Source: Ga0077555 sp963741565 (GTDB taxonomy: Bacteria > Pseudomonadota > Alphaproteobacteria > Rhizobiales > Hyphomicrobiaceae). From it: a stretch of DNA of 64,000 bases. The translations under genes were made by a program, and so were the position numbers. Below are positions 15,716 through 24,727 of the stretch, one piece after another. Positions within the stretch are counted from its first letter, which is position 1. Every line of letters begins with the position of its first letter. The stretch spans positions 186,001 through 250,000 of the forward strand of contig CAVUIK010000017.1 in the NCBI GenBank assembly GCA_963741565.1. Direction: 5' to 3'. The notes beneath the pieces were generated by a model, which was not told where the DNA came from, made no database searches, and saw only the letters and a program-made list of their open reading frames with translations.

Positions 15716-16402
15716 TCAGCCGACCTTGCGATGCAGCTTGGCGCCAGTGCGGGCCTGCAGGGCCTCGAAGGTGATCTCGGGGTTCATGTCGACCAGCTCG
15801 AAGCCGCGCGGCGTGATGTCGACAACAGCGAGATTGGTGTAAACGCGCTTCGTAACGCCGACTGCGGTCAGCGGCATCGTGCAGGTCTCGAGCAGCTTCG
15901 GTTTGCCGTCCTTCGACGTGTGATCCATGATCAGCCAGATGCGTTGAGCGCCAACGGCGAGATCCATGGCGCCGCCGACCGCCGGCACCGATTTCAGCGA
16001 CGTCGTCCAGTTGGCAAAATCACCGTTTTCCGCCACTTCGAATGAGCCCAGCACGCACAGATCGAGATGCCCGCCGCGGATCATCGCGAAGCTGTCGGAG
16101 TGCGAGACCATGGCGGCACCCTTGACCAGCGTGACGTTCTGCTTGCCGGCGTTGACGATCCAGGTGTCGAGGTTGGCACGGGTCTGCAGCGGCCCCATGC
16201 CGACGATGCCGTTCTCGGATTGGAGCACGACCTCGCGGCCCTCTGGAATGTAGTCGCCGACCAGCAGCGGGATGCCGATGCCGAGGTTGACGTACCAGCC
16301 TTCGGGGATGTCCTGGGCAAGGCGGGCTGCCATCTGTTTGCGGTCCCAGCCGCGCACATTGTTGGCGGCGGGGCTTGCGGCGGCGGCGGTTGTGGCGGTC
16401 AT
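15716..16402 (-). CDS. 3-oxoacid (3-oxoadipate-like) CoA-transferase subunit B
   Basis: 228 residues. The subunit B signature SENGIVGMGP includes catalytic Glu63, which forms the glutamyl-CoA thioester. N-terminal residues RKQMAARLAQDIPEGWYVNLGIG and the PAVGGAMDLA block complete the family. With subunit A encoded 43 bases upstream, the enzyme moves CoA from succinyl-CoA to a 3-oxoacid, either acetoacetate or 3-oxoadipate. The adjacent enol-lactonase-like gene favours a 3-oxoadipate-like substrate, but motif evidence cannot separate the two. Last gene of a three-gene operon that stops at the hairpin 15670-15696. Confidence 0.92.
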   Translation of the reverse strand: MTATTAAAASPAANNVRGWDRKQMAARLAQDIPEGWYVNLGIGIPLLVGDYIPEGREVVLQSENGIVGMGPLQTRANLDTWIVNAGKQNVTLVKGAAMVSHSDSFAMIRGGHLDLCVLGSFEVAENGDFANWTTSLKSVPAVGGAMDLAVGAQRIWLIMDHTSKDGKPKLLETCTMPLTAVGVTKRVYTNLAVVDITPRGFELVDMNPEITFEALQARTGAKLHRKVG

Positions 16403-16445
16403 GTGATGTCCTTTATGAGAGGTCGTGCGGACAGAGTTGGTGCGA

Positions 16446-17141
16446 TCAATCCATCGGCTGCGCGAGCGGCGGATCGCCGTAGGGAATGTGGATGACGCGG
16501 TCGACGTAGACGCTCGGCGTATGGATATCGTCGGGTCCGAGATCGCCGAGTTCGACGAGATGCTGTGTCTGCACGATCGTCAGATCTGCCGCTGTCGCCA
16601 TCACCGGATTGAAATTGCGCCCGCTGGTGCGGTAGCGCAGGTTTCCCCAGCGATCCGCCTGCCAGGCCTCGACCAGCGCCACATCGGCCTTGATGCCGCG
16701 CTCCAGGATATATTTGCGCCCGTCGTACTCGCGCACTTCCTTACCCTCGCCGATGGCGGTGCCGTAGGCGGTCGCCGTGAAGAACGCGGGAATGCCGGCG
16801 CCGCCCGCGCGGATGCGCTCGGCGAGCGTGCCCTGTGCGACCAGTTCCAGCTCCAGTTTGCCCGCGGCCTGCAATTCCTCAAACACAACCGAGCCAGCCG
16901 ATCGTGGAAACGAGCAGATGATCTTGCGCACGCGCCCGGCGGCCATCAGGCCGGCCAGACCTTTACGGCCGGTGCCTGCGTTGTTGGCGACGACTGTCAG
17001 GTCCTTGGCGCCCTGCTCGGTCAGCGCATCGAGCAACTGATTGGGCTGGCCGACGGCGCCGAACCCGCCGAGCAGAACAGTGGAGCCGTCCTTGATGCCG
17101 GCCATGGCGTCGGCGAGCGATTGAACGATCTTGTTGATCAT
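16446..17141 (-). CDS. 3-oxoacid (3-oxoadipate-like) CoA-transferase subunit A
   Basis: 231 residues from the ATG at 17141, chosen because MINKIVQSLADA is the family start; an in-frame upstream extension of 35 residues is not conserved-looking. The CoA-binding loop GGFGAVGQPNQLL lies at 25-37, and NNAGTGRKGLAGLM and SFPRSAGS follow as in PcaI/ScoA. It pairs with the subunit B gene 43 bases downstream. The neighbouring gene upstream encodes an alpha/beta hydrolase of the enol-lactonase class. Confidence 0.92.
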   Translation of the reverse strand: MINKIVQSLADAMAGIKDGSTVLLGGFGAVGQPNQLLDALTEQGAKDLTVVANNAGTGRKGLAGLMAAGRVRKIICSFPRSAGSVVFEELQAAGKLELELVAQGTLAERIRAGGAGIPAFFTATAYGTAIGEGKEVREYDGRKYILERGIKADVALVEAWQADRWGNLRYRTSGRNFNPVMATAADLTIVQTQHLVELGDLGPDDIHTPSVYVDRVIHIPYGDPPLAQPMD

Positions 17142-17289
17142 GCGGGTGGTGTCTCGATCTTGGAGGGTGATGCCGTTGGGTCCGGCCGCGAGAATACCCA
17201 ATTCGCCCGGAACCTCAATCACCAGCTCGAACCTGGTCCTAGACAAGCGCCCGGCGCATGTTGCGTCATCAGCCGACGGTGCAGGCTGC

Positions 17290-18081
17290 TCAGCTCCCTG
17301 CTTCGGCCAGGAATTTATTCATCACGCCCGCGACCAGATCCGGCGTCTGCTGCGACATGAAATGCGCGGTCTCCAGCGCCTCGAAGCGGGCGCCCTTGAT
17401 CAGCTTGGCCAGCGGCTCGACTGTCGGTGGCGGGCGCAGCCCATCGTGACGGCCCGAGAGAAACAGCGTCGGGCAGGTGATCCGGGCGTAATCGGCCGAG
17501 AGATCCATGCCATTGAGCATCCGATAGATTGCGGCCTGGCTGGCGGGATCGTTGCCCATGCGCTGGTTGCGCACGCGCGCGAAGCGCGCCGCGTCGCCGC
17601 GCATGATCTCGGGGTAGCTGTTGGCGAGTGCGGCCTTCATACCCGCACGCATGCCGCCCTTTTCCATGGCGTCGGCGGCGGTCGCGATCGCAGCGCGGCG
17701 GTCGCCGGGAATGCCCGTCGCCGGCCCCATCGGGATCAGTGCTGCCGTGCGGTTGGCGTGACGTGCGGCGAAATGGATGGCAATGGCGCCACCGACCGCA
17801 ATACCCGCAATTGCGACTTTGCCCTTGATTCCGAGCGCGTCGAGCAGGGCTGCAATGTCGTCGGTAAACTGGTCGATGTCGCCCGTGCCGCGGATCTTTT
17901 CCGATAGCCCCGCGCCTCGCGTGTCGTAGCGCAGCACCCGGCGACCTTGGTTGAGTGCCGGGAGCACATCGTCCCAACTTTCGAGCGTGCCGCCCATCTC
18001 GTGGACGAGAACGAGCGTCTTGGGACCCGAACCAGTCAGGTCGTAGCGCAGGGATGCGCCGTTCACTTCGATGAAGGCCAT
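17290..18081 (-). CDS. Alpha/beta hydrolase of the 3-oxoadipate enol-lactonase type, nucleophile replaced by Ala
   Basis: 263 residues with a complete alpha/beta fold: oxyanion region VLVHEMGGT, cap region, Asp213 in SGRHDGLRPP and His240 in ETAHFM. At the nucleophile elbow the sequence is GIAVGG, so position 95 is Ala (codon GCG) where Ser is required by the GxSxG motif. The fold resembles PcaD, which opens 3-oxoadipate enol-lactone to the acid used by the CoA-transferase encoded downstream. With Ala95 ordinary hydrolysis by a serine nucleophile is not possible; the protein may use the fold for another reaction or for binding. The gene is otherwise intact and leads the operon. Confidence 0.85.
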   Translation of the reverse strand: MAFIEVNGASLRYDLTGSGPKTLVLVHEMGGTLESWDDVLPALNQGRRVLRYDTRGAGLSEKIRGTGDIDQFTDDIAALLDALGIKGKVAIAGIAVGGAIAIHFAARHANRTAALIPMGPATGIPGDRRAAIATAADAMEKGGMRAGMKAALANSYPEIMRGDAARFARVRNQRMGNDPASQAAIYRMLNGMDLSADYARITCPTLFLSGRHDGLRPPPTVEPLAKLIKGARFEALETAHFMSQQTPDLVAGVMNKFLAEAGS

Positions 18082-18190
18082 GTCGCTCTCTTTGCCGCTC
18101 TCGACGTTGCTCTGATGATCCTATTCAATAGCCCAGCGCCGCGACCTGAGCCAGCCGATGCCGATGTCATGCGCCAGAAGGGATTGCCCC

Positions 18191-19363
18191 ATGAAGATCA
18201 CCAAGGTGTCCGCCATTCCGATGTCGGCGCCGGTCCCGATGGAGAAGCGCCATCGCACCGACCTCGGCACCAAGGTCAAGAGCGACGCAACGCTCATTCG
18301 GGTGGAAACCGACACCGGCTTGGTCGGCATCGGCGCAGCGCTTGGCAGTCCGCCGGTCGTCAAGGCGATCGTCGAGCACGAACTGGCGCCGGAGGCCGTC
18401 GGCGAGGACCCGATGTTCTCCGAGCGCATTTTCGAGAAGATGTACAACGGCTCCCGCGCGACGCCGGCCCTCGAGCGTGGCGTGACGCAGGCCGATGAGA
18501 GCCGGCGCCGGGGCATGGCGATGGAAGCCATCGCCGGCATCGATATCGCCGTCTGGGACGTGAAGGCGCAGGCGCTTGGCGTCCCGCTCTATCAGGCACT
18601 CGGCGCGGTCCGATCGTCGGTGCGCGGCTATGCCAGCGGTGGCTGGGCGCCGGGCGACGAGGCCGAGGCGGAGCTGGCTGGCTACGCGGCCAAAGGCTTC
18701 ACCGCCTGCAAGATGCGCGTCGTTGGCCGCGACGGCTTCTCGATCGAAAAGTGCGTACGCCGGGTCAAGGCGGCCCGCCGCGGCATCGGACGCAACGTCG
18801 AACTGATGATCGACGCGCACGGCTCGCTCGAGGTCGCAACGGCGATCAAGCTCGCCCGGGAACTCGAACCCTATGACATCGCCTGGTTCGAGGAGCCGGT
18901 ATCTCCGGACGATCACGCCGGGCAAGCCGAGGTGCGCCGGGCGACGACCATCCCCATCGCGTCCGGAGAGCGCGAGTTCACGCGGTTCGACTTCCTGGAT
19001 CTGCTCGAACGCCGCGCCCTCGACATCGCCCAACCTGACGTGGCGCGGGCCGGCGGCATGACGGAGATCCGGCGGATCGCAGCGTTGACCTCCGCGCACG
19101 GGGTGCGCCTCGCGCCGCATGCCTGGGGCAGCGGCATCCTGTTCGCGGCCAGCATTCACGTCGCCATGTCGGCACCCAACTGCCACATCCTCGAAGTCAC
19201 CCAGGGCTACATGCCGATGATGTGGGAGCTGTTGAACGAGCCGTTCGACATTCGCCCCGATGGCATGGTTCATGCCCCGGCGCGGCCCGGCCTCGGTTTC
19301 ACCCTGCGCCCTGATGCGCTGGAGAAGTTCCGCTATTTCGAAGGCCCGGAATTCGAGTTCTAG
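18191..19363 (+). CDS. Enolase-superfamily (mandelate racemase/muconate lactonizing) enzyme
   Basis: 390 residues from ATG 18191. The N-terminal capping domain is followed by the barrel, with KMR at the usual KxK strand, metal ligands in DAHGS, FEEP and SGERE, and AQPDVARAGG and APHAWG on later strands. The His in DAHGS sits where galactonate-dehydratase-type members keep a catalytic acid, and a second His lies in APHAWG, so acid-sugar dehydration is as likely as cycloisomerisation. The gene is divergent from the enol-lactonase-like operon and 67 bases upstream of an MFS permease gene in the same direction, which may import its substrate. Stop codon TAG. Confidence 0.88.
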   Translation: MKITKVSAIPMSAPVPMEKRHRTDLGTKVKSDATLIRVETDTGLVGIGAALGSPPVVKAIVEHELAPEAVGEDPMFSERIFEKMYNGSRATPALERGVTQADESRRRGMAMEAIAGIDIAVWDVKAQALGVPLYQALGAVRSSVRGYASGGWAPGDEAEAELAGYAAKGFTACKMRVVGRDGFSIEKCVRRVKAARRGIGRNVELMIDAHGSLEVATAIKLARELEPYDIAWFEEPVSPDDHAGQAEVRRATTIPIASGEREFTRFDFLDLLERRALDIAQPDVARAGGMTEIRRIAALTSAHGVRLAPHAWGSGILFAASIHVAMSAPNCHILEVTQGYMPMMWELLNEPFDIRPDGMVHAPARPGLGFTLRPDALEKFRYFEGPEFEF

Positions 19364-19430
19364 GCCACTTCCACGGGGGTCGCGAGCCGGGTAAAGGTTG
19401 TCCGGGTTCGATAATGGGAGGCAGGCCGAC

Positions 19431-20663
19431 ATGACTGCGAGCGCCACCGCGAGTACCGACGACACGTCGAGCTACCGACGCAACGTTCCACTGCTTGCGT
19501 TGGCGCAGGGCATGTTCATGACCGTGCAGGCCATGGGTACCGTGACGTTGCCGATCGCGGCCCTCGCCATGCTGGAGCCGAAATGGCAGTGGCTCGCCAC
19601 CATGCCGCTCTTCCTCAATCATGCCGGCATCATGGCCGTGACAATTCCGGCCTCACTGCTGATGGCGCGGATCGGCCGGCGGTGGGGGTTCACCATCGGT
19701 GCCACGCTCTCCGTCCTGTTCGGCGTGTGCGCTGCGCTGGCCGTCTGGATGCGCAGCTTCGAATTGCTGTGCTTCGCCGCGTTCCTGAAGGGTTCGGCGG
19801 CAGCCTTCGCCCACTATTACCGGTTCGCCGCCGCCGATGTCTCGCCGGTACACTTGAAATCGCGCGCGATCAGTTATGTTTTGGCCGGTGGTGTTGCTGC
19901 CGGTTTCATCGGACCTGAGCTTGCCAAGTACACGGTCGACTGGTTCGCACCGGTGACCTTCATGGGCATCTTTGTCGCCCTATCGCTGGTAGCCGCCGCC
20001 AGCATGCTGATTCTGCAGGCGCTGCAGATCCCGCCACTGTCGGCGACCGAGAAGGCCAAGGGCGGCCGTCCCCTGAAGGAGATTGCGCGTCAGCCGGCCT
20101 TCGTCACGGCCGTGATGTCGTCGATGTTCGGATACGCGGTCATGACGCTCGTCATGACGTCGACGCCGCTCGCCATGGTTGCCTGCGGCTACGGCTTCCG
20201 CGAAAGCGCCACCGTGATCCAGTGGCACATCATTGCGATGTTCCTGCCGTCATTCTTCACGGGCCACCTGATCCAGCGTTTCGGCGTGTTGCCGATCATC
20301 GCCACGGGCGCGCTCATCGAGCTCGGCTGCGCACTGGTCAATCTCGCCGGCGTCGACTTCTGGAACTTCCTGATCGCGAACGTGCTCGTCGGACTTGGTT
20401 GGAACTTCGCCTATGTCGGCGGCACCACCCTGCTGACGCGGACATACGAGCCTGTCGAGCGCGCCAAGGTCCAGGCGGCGCATGACTTCACCGTCTATGC
20501 AACGACGGCAACGGCGGCGCTGGCGTCCGGTGTCATGCATGCGTCAGCCGGTTGGACCGTCATCAATGTCGCGACCCTGCCTCTGATGCTGACGATCGTG
20601 CTGGCCACGGTCTGGCTCGCCGCCAAGCAACGGGCCGGGCGGAGGCAACCTCAGGCAACCTGA
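19431..20663 (+). CDS. MFS transporter
   Basis: 410 residues with about twelve hydrophobic helices. The loop 2-3 MFS motif appears as MARIGRRWGFTIGA, with the Arg-rich turn and following helix. The start at 19431 is preceded by GGGAGG; an in-frame codon 33 bases upstream is less likely. A close paralogue in the opposite direction (21375-22595) shares blocks such as FLNHAGIM, ATVI-HIIAMFLPSFFTGHLI and GLGWNF. As the gene follows the enolase-superfamily enzyme, it may carry an organic acid into the cell. Two 12-base tandem copies of ATTGGTGGCCGG lie just beyond its end (20692-20715). Confidence 0.9.
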   Translation: MTASATASTDDTSSYRRNVPLLALAQGMFMTVQAMGTVTLPIAALAMLEPKWQWLATMPLFLNHAGIMAVTIPASLLMARIGRRWGFTIGATLSVLFGVCAALAVWMRSFELLCFAAFLKGSAAAFAHYYRFAAADVSPVHLKSRAISYVLAGGVAAGFIGPELAKYTVDWFAPVTFMGIFVALSLVAAASMLILQALQIPPLSATEKAKGGRPLKEIARQPAFVTAVMSSMFGYAVMTLVMTSTPLAMVACGYGFRESATVIQWHIIAMFLPSFFTGHLIQRFGVLPIIATGALIELGCALVNLAGVDFWNFLIANVLVGLGWNFAYVGGTTLLTRTYEPVERAKVQAAHDFTVYATTATAALASGVMHASAGWTVINVATLPLMLTIVLATVWLAAKQRAGRRQPQAT

Positions 20664-20856
20664 GGGCCCCAATCCCAACCGATCGGTCTCATTGGTGGCC
20701 GGATTGGTGGCCGGACGAAGGGCGCGGCCGGCGTCTCGGCGATATGGATAAAATAGCTGCACAGTGCGCGCCCGGGCTTGGGGCCGAAGCGTTGGCCCGC
20801 CTTGACGGCAAAGGGCGGAGCCGCAGCCCCGCCCCCGACCCTCGATACCGGCTCTT

Positions 20857-21295
20857 TCAGTCGGCGATCGCCTGATAGGTGAGCTGCTTGATCAACCGGC
20901 GATACGACGCCCGGATCGGGCTCGGCGCCTGGGTCATATAGACCCCGACGAGCTGCTCGCGCGGGTCGACCCAGAAATAGGTTCCGGCATAGCCCGCCCA
21001 CATGAACTCGCCTTGCGAGCCAGGCACGCCGGCAACGCCGTCGCTTTGGCGTACCGCAAAGCCCAGGCCAAACGTATAGCCTGGTGTGCCCAGCAGCAGC
21101 TCGCCTGGCGTCGGCGTCGCTGCGACGCGCGTGCCCAGAGTGATCCGAGGCCATCAGCCGGATCGTCGACCGGCTCATGACGCGTTGACCCTCCAGGGCA
21201 CCGCCGTTCGCCAGCATCAGCCCGAAGCGCATGTAGTCGGCGGCCGTCGATACGCCGCCGGCGCGCCGATTAGGGCTCGATCGGCTCCAAGCGCA
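20857..21295 (-). pseudogene. Remnant of a beta-lactamase-family serine hydrolase
   Basis: Only the C-terminal third is left, about 140 codons of a protein normally near 380-400. Reading starts after an in-frame TGA (21296-21298) and gives AGGVSTAADYMRFGLMLANGG, then VMSRSTIRLMASDH. One extra base at about 21139 then shifts the frame; in the shifted frame follow YTFGLGFAVRQSDG, GEFMWAGYAGTYFWVDP and LIKQLTYQAIAD, the typical end of EstB/class C-like hydrolases. The N-terminal part with the SxxK serine is missing. The remnant lies 80 bases downstream of a broken MFS gene on the same strand. Confidence 0.8.
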
Positions 21296-21374
21296 TCAAA
21301 CGCTGCGCTATGGCCCGACGCAAGCGCGTCTCGAGCCAACAAGGTAAACGACATGGAGTGTGCGATGCCCGTTC

Positions 21375-22595
21375 CTATTCCGCGGGCTGCGCGACCAGTT
21401 GTTGCTGGCGCTGCTTCATGGCGAGCCAGAGGGTGGCCAGCATGACGATCCCCATCATCGGCAGGGCCGCGAGATTGATCGTATCCCAACCTGCCTTCTG
21501 CTGCAGGAAGCCGGCCAGCGCGGCAGCCGTCGCCGTCGTGGCGTAAACCATGAAATCATGGCTTGCCTGCACCTTGGCGCGCTCGTTCGGCTGATAGGTC
21601 CGCGTCAGGAGTGTCGAGCCGCCGACAAAGGTGAAATTCCAGCCGAGCCCGACGAAGACGTTGGCAACCAGGAAGTTCATGAAATCGATGCCGGCCAGAT
21701 TCACCAGCGCACAACCGACTTGGATCAAGGCGCCCGTCGCGATGATCGGCAGCACGCCGAAGCGGGCGATCAAATGCCCTGTGAAGAACGACGGCAGAAA
21801 CATTGCGATGATATGCGCCTAAATCACGGTGGCGCTGTGGGCGAACCCGTAGCCGCACGCCAGCATCGCCAGCGGCGTCGCCGACATCACGAGCGTCATC
21901 ACACCGTATCCGAACATCGACGAGAGCAAGGCGGTGATGTAGGCCGGCTGGCGCATGATTTCGCGGAGCGGCCGTCCGCCAGAGGCCTGTTCTGCGGCGG
22001 ACAGTCGAGGGATGCGAAGCCACTGCAGCAGCTCGAGGCTAAGCAGGCCGACGATGGCGATTGCCAGATAGACGCCCATGAAGACGACAGGCGCAAAGAG
22101 ATCGACCGTCCACTTGGCGATTTGCGGACCGATGAGCCCCGCCGCAATCCCACCTGCCATAACGTAGGAGATGGCCTTGGGCTTGAATTCGGCCGGCGAG
22201 GCGTCGGCAGCTGCGAACCGATAATACCAGGCGAAGGCCGCGGCACTTCCCTGGAGCAACGCAGCCACGCAGAGGAGTTCGAAGCTGCGGATCCATACAG
22301 CCCAAGCGGCGAGCAGGCCAAACACGATCGCCAGGATGGCGCCAATCGAGAAGCCGCGCCGGCGGCCGATCCGCCCCATCAGCATGGATGCCGGTATCGT
22401 CGTCAGCATGATGCCGGCATGATTGAGAAAGATCGGCAATGTCGCCAGCGACTTGTCCGCACCCAGCAGGGAGTGACCAGCCAAGGGCGTCGTGGCGATG
22501 CCCATCGACTGGGTCGTCATGAACAACCCCTGGGCGACCGCGAGCAAAGCCACGTTGCGACGGTAATTGGGCGACGCTTCAGTCAGCGCTGTCAT
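21375..22595 (-). pseudogene. MFS transporter paralogue interrupted by an in-frame TAG
   Basis: The full reading is 406 codons and aligns end to end with the MFS protein at 19431-20663. It is cut by TAG at 21821-21819: the paralogue reads ATVIQWHIIAMF while this copy reads ATVI, stop, AHIIAMF, so the CAG (Gln) codon became TAG by one C-to-T change. Both halves remain conserved and free of other defects, which indicates a recent loss, a sequence error or readthrough. Helices 1-8 lie before and 9-12 after the stop. It is inverted relative to the intact copy, with the hydrolase remnant between them. Confidence 0.85.
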
Positions 22596-22792
22596 GGGGC
22601 TCCGGTTTCGGCGGCCGATCGGGTGGCACGTTAGACGACGATCTTGGCGAATCCTGAAGCCCTATCATGAATTCGAGGCACCTGATGCCAGGAGATGGCA
22701 TGGCTGAACCGCTGTCACGGCAGGACCCTATGGCTGCCTCCGCAATCGCCGGTAAGGCGCGGAACGAGCCCCGCCGCGGCCTAATGCGGCCC

Positions 22793-23803
22793 TCAGGCTT
22801 TGCGGCCGACGATGCGGCTGAGCGAGCCCGGGATGAACTCCAAGACCTGTACAGCCTTGAAGCCGGCGGCTTCGAAGTAGCCGATCACATCGCGCTCGGA
22901 GTGCGCCAAGCCCTGCGAGTCGACGACAGCCTGGCCGAGGCCCCAGTAGGCCGGCCCCAATGGCCCTGTCCGCTCGTTGTTCGTGGTCTCGCCGATCAGA
23001 TGCATCTCACCGCCCGGAAGCAGCGAATCATAGGCCTTCCTGATCACGGCGGCGATAACCTCGCGGCTGTACATCGGCAGGTTCGACGCCATGATCGCAA
23101 CGTCGCAATCGCCGGGAAAGGGGTCCCTGGTGAAGTTGCAGGGCTGCGCCACGACGCGATCGGCGACGCCGTTCTCGGCCAGGAACTCGGTTGCGACCTC
23201 GCACACCACCGGCAAGTCGAGGACGACAGCGCGCAGATGCGGATGTTCCTTGGCGGCGGCGATGCAGTAGGCGCCCGAGCCGCCGCCGATATCCATGATC
23301 CGCGAACGGGACTTGAGGTCGACCTGCCGGACGAAGCGCCGGCCGGCGCCCATCCCGATCGAGTAGGTCGCCTGATGGTAGCGCCGCGCGTCGGCCACCG
23401 TGAAGGTCTCGATGGCGCCCATCACCTTCAGGTGGCTGGCGCGGATGTGTTCGGCAAGCCGGCCCCACTCGTTCCATTGCGGCTTGGTGAAGGTAATCCA
23501 CGGCCCCATATAACCGGGCTTACCCTCGACCAGGAACCGTTCGGCGTCGGCCGCATTCTTGAGACACCCCTTTTCGACGTGGATGAGGCCAGCCGCACAG
23601 AGCACCACGATGAGCCGCTCTGCATTGGTCGGCTGGATGTCGAGCGCTGCTGCCACCTCGGCAAACGATCCGGCACCCCGGCTGATCGCCGTAAAGACAC
23701 CGATCTCGACCGCCGCCATCAACGCCGCAGACTGACCATAGGCCTGGGCGATGTTTTGCAGGCGAACGGTCGTGACGGGCGCATTATCTGCGGGCGTTGT
23801 CAT
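22793..23803 (-). CDS. SAM-dependent O-methyltransferase-like protein
   Basis: 336 residues. The N-terminal winged-helix dimerisation domain (about 12-100: ALMAAVEIGVFTAISRG, then VAAALDIQPTNAERLIVVL) is typical of plant-type and acetylserotonin O-methyltransferases. The Rossmann methyltransferase domain follows with motif I DIGGGSGAYCIAAAKEHP near 170-187, ending in the acidic residue after strand 2 (VVLDLP). The methyl acceptor is unknown. It is encoded nine bases downstream of a hydratase gene in the same direction, so the two probably share a transcript for metabolism of a phenolic or ketoacid compound. Confidence 0.85.
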   Translation of the reverse strand: MTTPADNAPVTTVRLQNIAQAYGQSAALMAAVEIGVFTAISRGAGSFAEVAAALDIQPTNAERLIVVLCAAGLIHVEKGCLKNAADAERFLVEGKPGYMGPWITFTKPQWNEWGRLAEHIRASHLKVMGAIETFTVADARRYHQATYSIGMGAGRRFVRQVDLKSRSRIMDIGGGSGAYCIAAAKEHPHLRAVVLDLPVVCEVATEFLAENGVADRVVAQPCNFTRDPFPGDCDVAIMASNLPMYSREVIAAVIRKAYDSLLPGGEMHLIGETTNNERTGPLGPAYWGLGQAVVDSQGLAHSERDVIGYFEAAGFKAVQVLEFIPGSLSRIVGRKA

Positions 23804-23812
23804 CGGTCTGGC

Positions 23813-24598
23813 TCAGCTCATCGAGAACGTGATAGACGCGCCATCGGATGTCGCCTCGATCACCACCGGGGCCAGAATTTCGAACGGCTTCGTCATGGTG
23901 CCGGTCGTCACGATCTCGCCCTTGCGCAAGGTGATCTTGCGGTCGCGCGCGTGCGCCATCAGCTGACCCAGAGACCAGACTGGATCGATCGAATCGTCGC
24001 CGGAGAGTGCCCGCCCCATCTCCTTGCCGCCAGCCATGACGACGGCCGTTCCGGTCACCGACTGAATGGCCGACGTGGCGATTTTCTGGCCAACGATCAA
24101 GGCATGGAAACCGACGCTGTCGGCCGCGAAACTCGGCAGCCCGACGGTGGTCCGGTCCTTGAACCGCGAGACCACGAGCTCGGAGGCGATGTGGGCTTCG
24201 CCGACCGCGTCGAGCGGGTTGGCGATGTGATCGCCGGGCGCAATGTCCCGCGCGAGCGTGAAGGCAATCTCGATCTCGACCAGAACCGGGACGCCAGCCA
24301 AAACGGGTACGGCGTCGCCAGGGCGATAGAGGCGCGACTTGAAGACACGGCCAATCACGGGGCGATCGAGTTTGGCGCCCTTCATGGCGTTGCGGCTGCC
24401 AAGGCCAAGCTTCCAGCCGGCGACGGAGTCATTGATGCCGCCGCTCCTGGATGCTTCGGCCGCGACGCGATCTTGAACATCATAGCCTTCCGGGAGCGAA
24501 CGGGGGCGGGCGTTCTCCGGAATTTCCTTAACTTGCGAGCGAGCATTATAAGCTTCGGCGAGTAGCCGGGCGGCGGCGGCTGGATCAAATGCGGTCAT
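23813..24598 (-). CDS. 2-keto-4-pentenoate hydratase / fumarylacetoacetase-fold protein
   Basis: 261 residues from ATG 24598, which has AAGGAC at a good distance. The fold shows the metal-binding pattern of the family: VEIEIAFTLARDI contains the acidic pair, and GWKLGLGSRNAMK the substrate-side Lys. The C-terminus has GEIVTTGTMTKP, the common ending of MhpD and related decarboxylases. MhpD-type enzymes hydrate 2-hydroxypentadienoate in meta-cleavage pathways; 4-oxalocrotonate decarboxylase is a close alternative. No ring-cleavage dioxygenase is in the window, so the pathway is not fixed. Confidence 0.85.
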   Translation of the reverse strand: MTAFDPAAAARLLAEAYNARSQVKEIPENARPRSLPEGYDVQDRVAAEASRSGGINDSVAGWKLGLGSRNAMKGAKLDRPVIGRVFKSRLYRPGDAVPVLAGVPVLVEIEIAFTLARDIAPGDHIANPLDAVGEAHIASELVVSRFKDRTTVGLPSFAADSVGFHALIVGQKIATSAIQSVTGTAVVMAGGKEMGRALSGDDSIDPVWSLGQLMAHARDRKITLRKGEIVTTGTMTKPFEILAPVVIEATSDGASITFSMS

Positions 24599-24727
24599 AT
24601 TCACGTCCTTATTGCGGTCATCTGTTGGGCAGATTGACACGTAGGCTAGACTGCGGGCGCTACTCTGCCTAGCTGTCTTGCACGCTTGCAGCACGCGCAG
24701 GCCCGAAGTGAAAGTCACGCTCTCAAG

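Noticed and set aside
20692..20715. Two tandem 12-base repeats after the MFS gene
   Set aside because: Only two copies and no further array; too small to call a repeat family or CRISPR.
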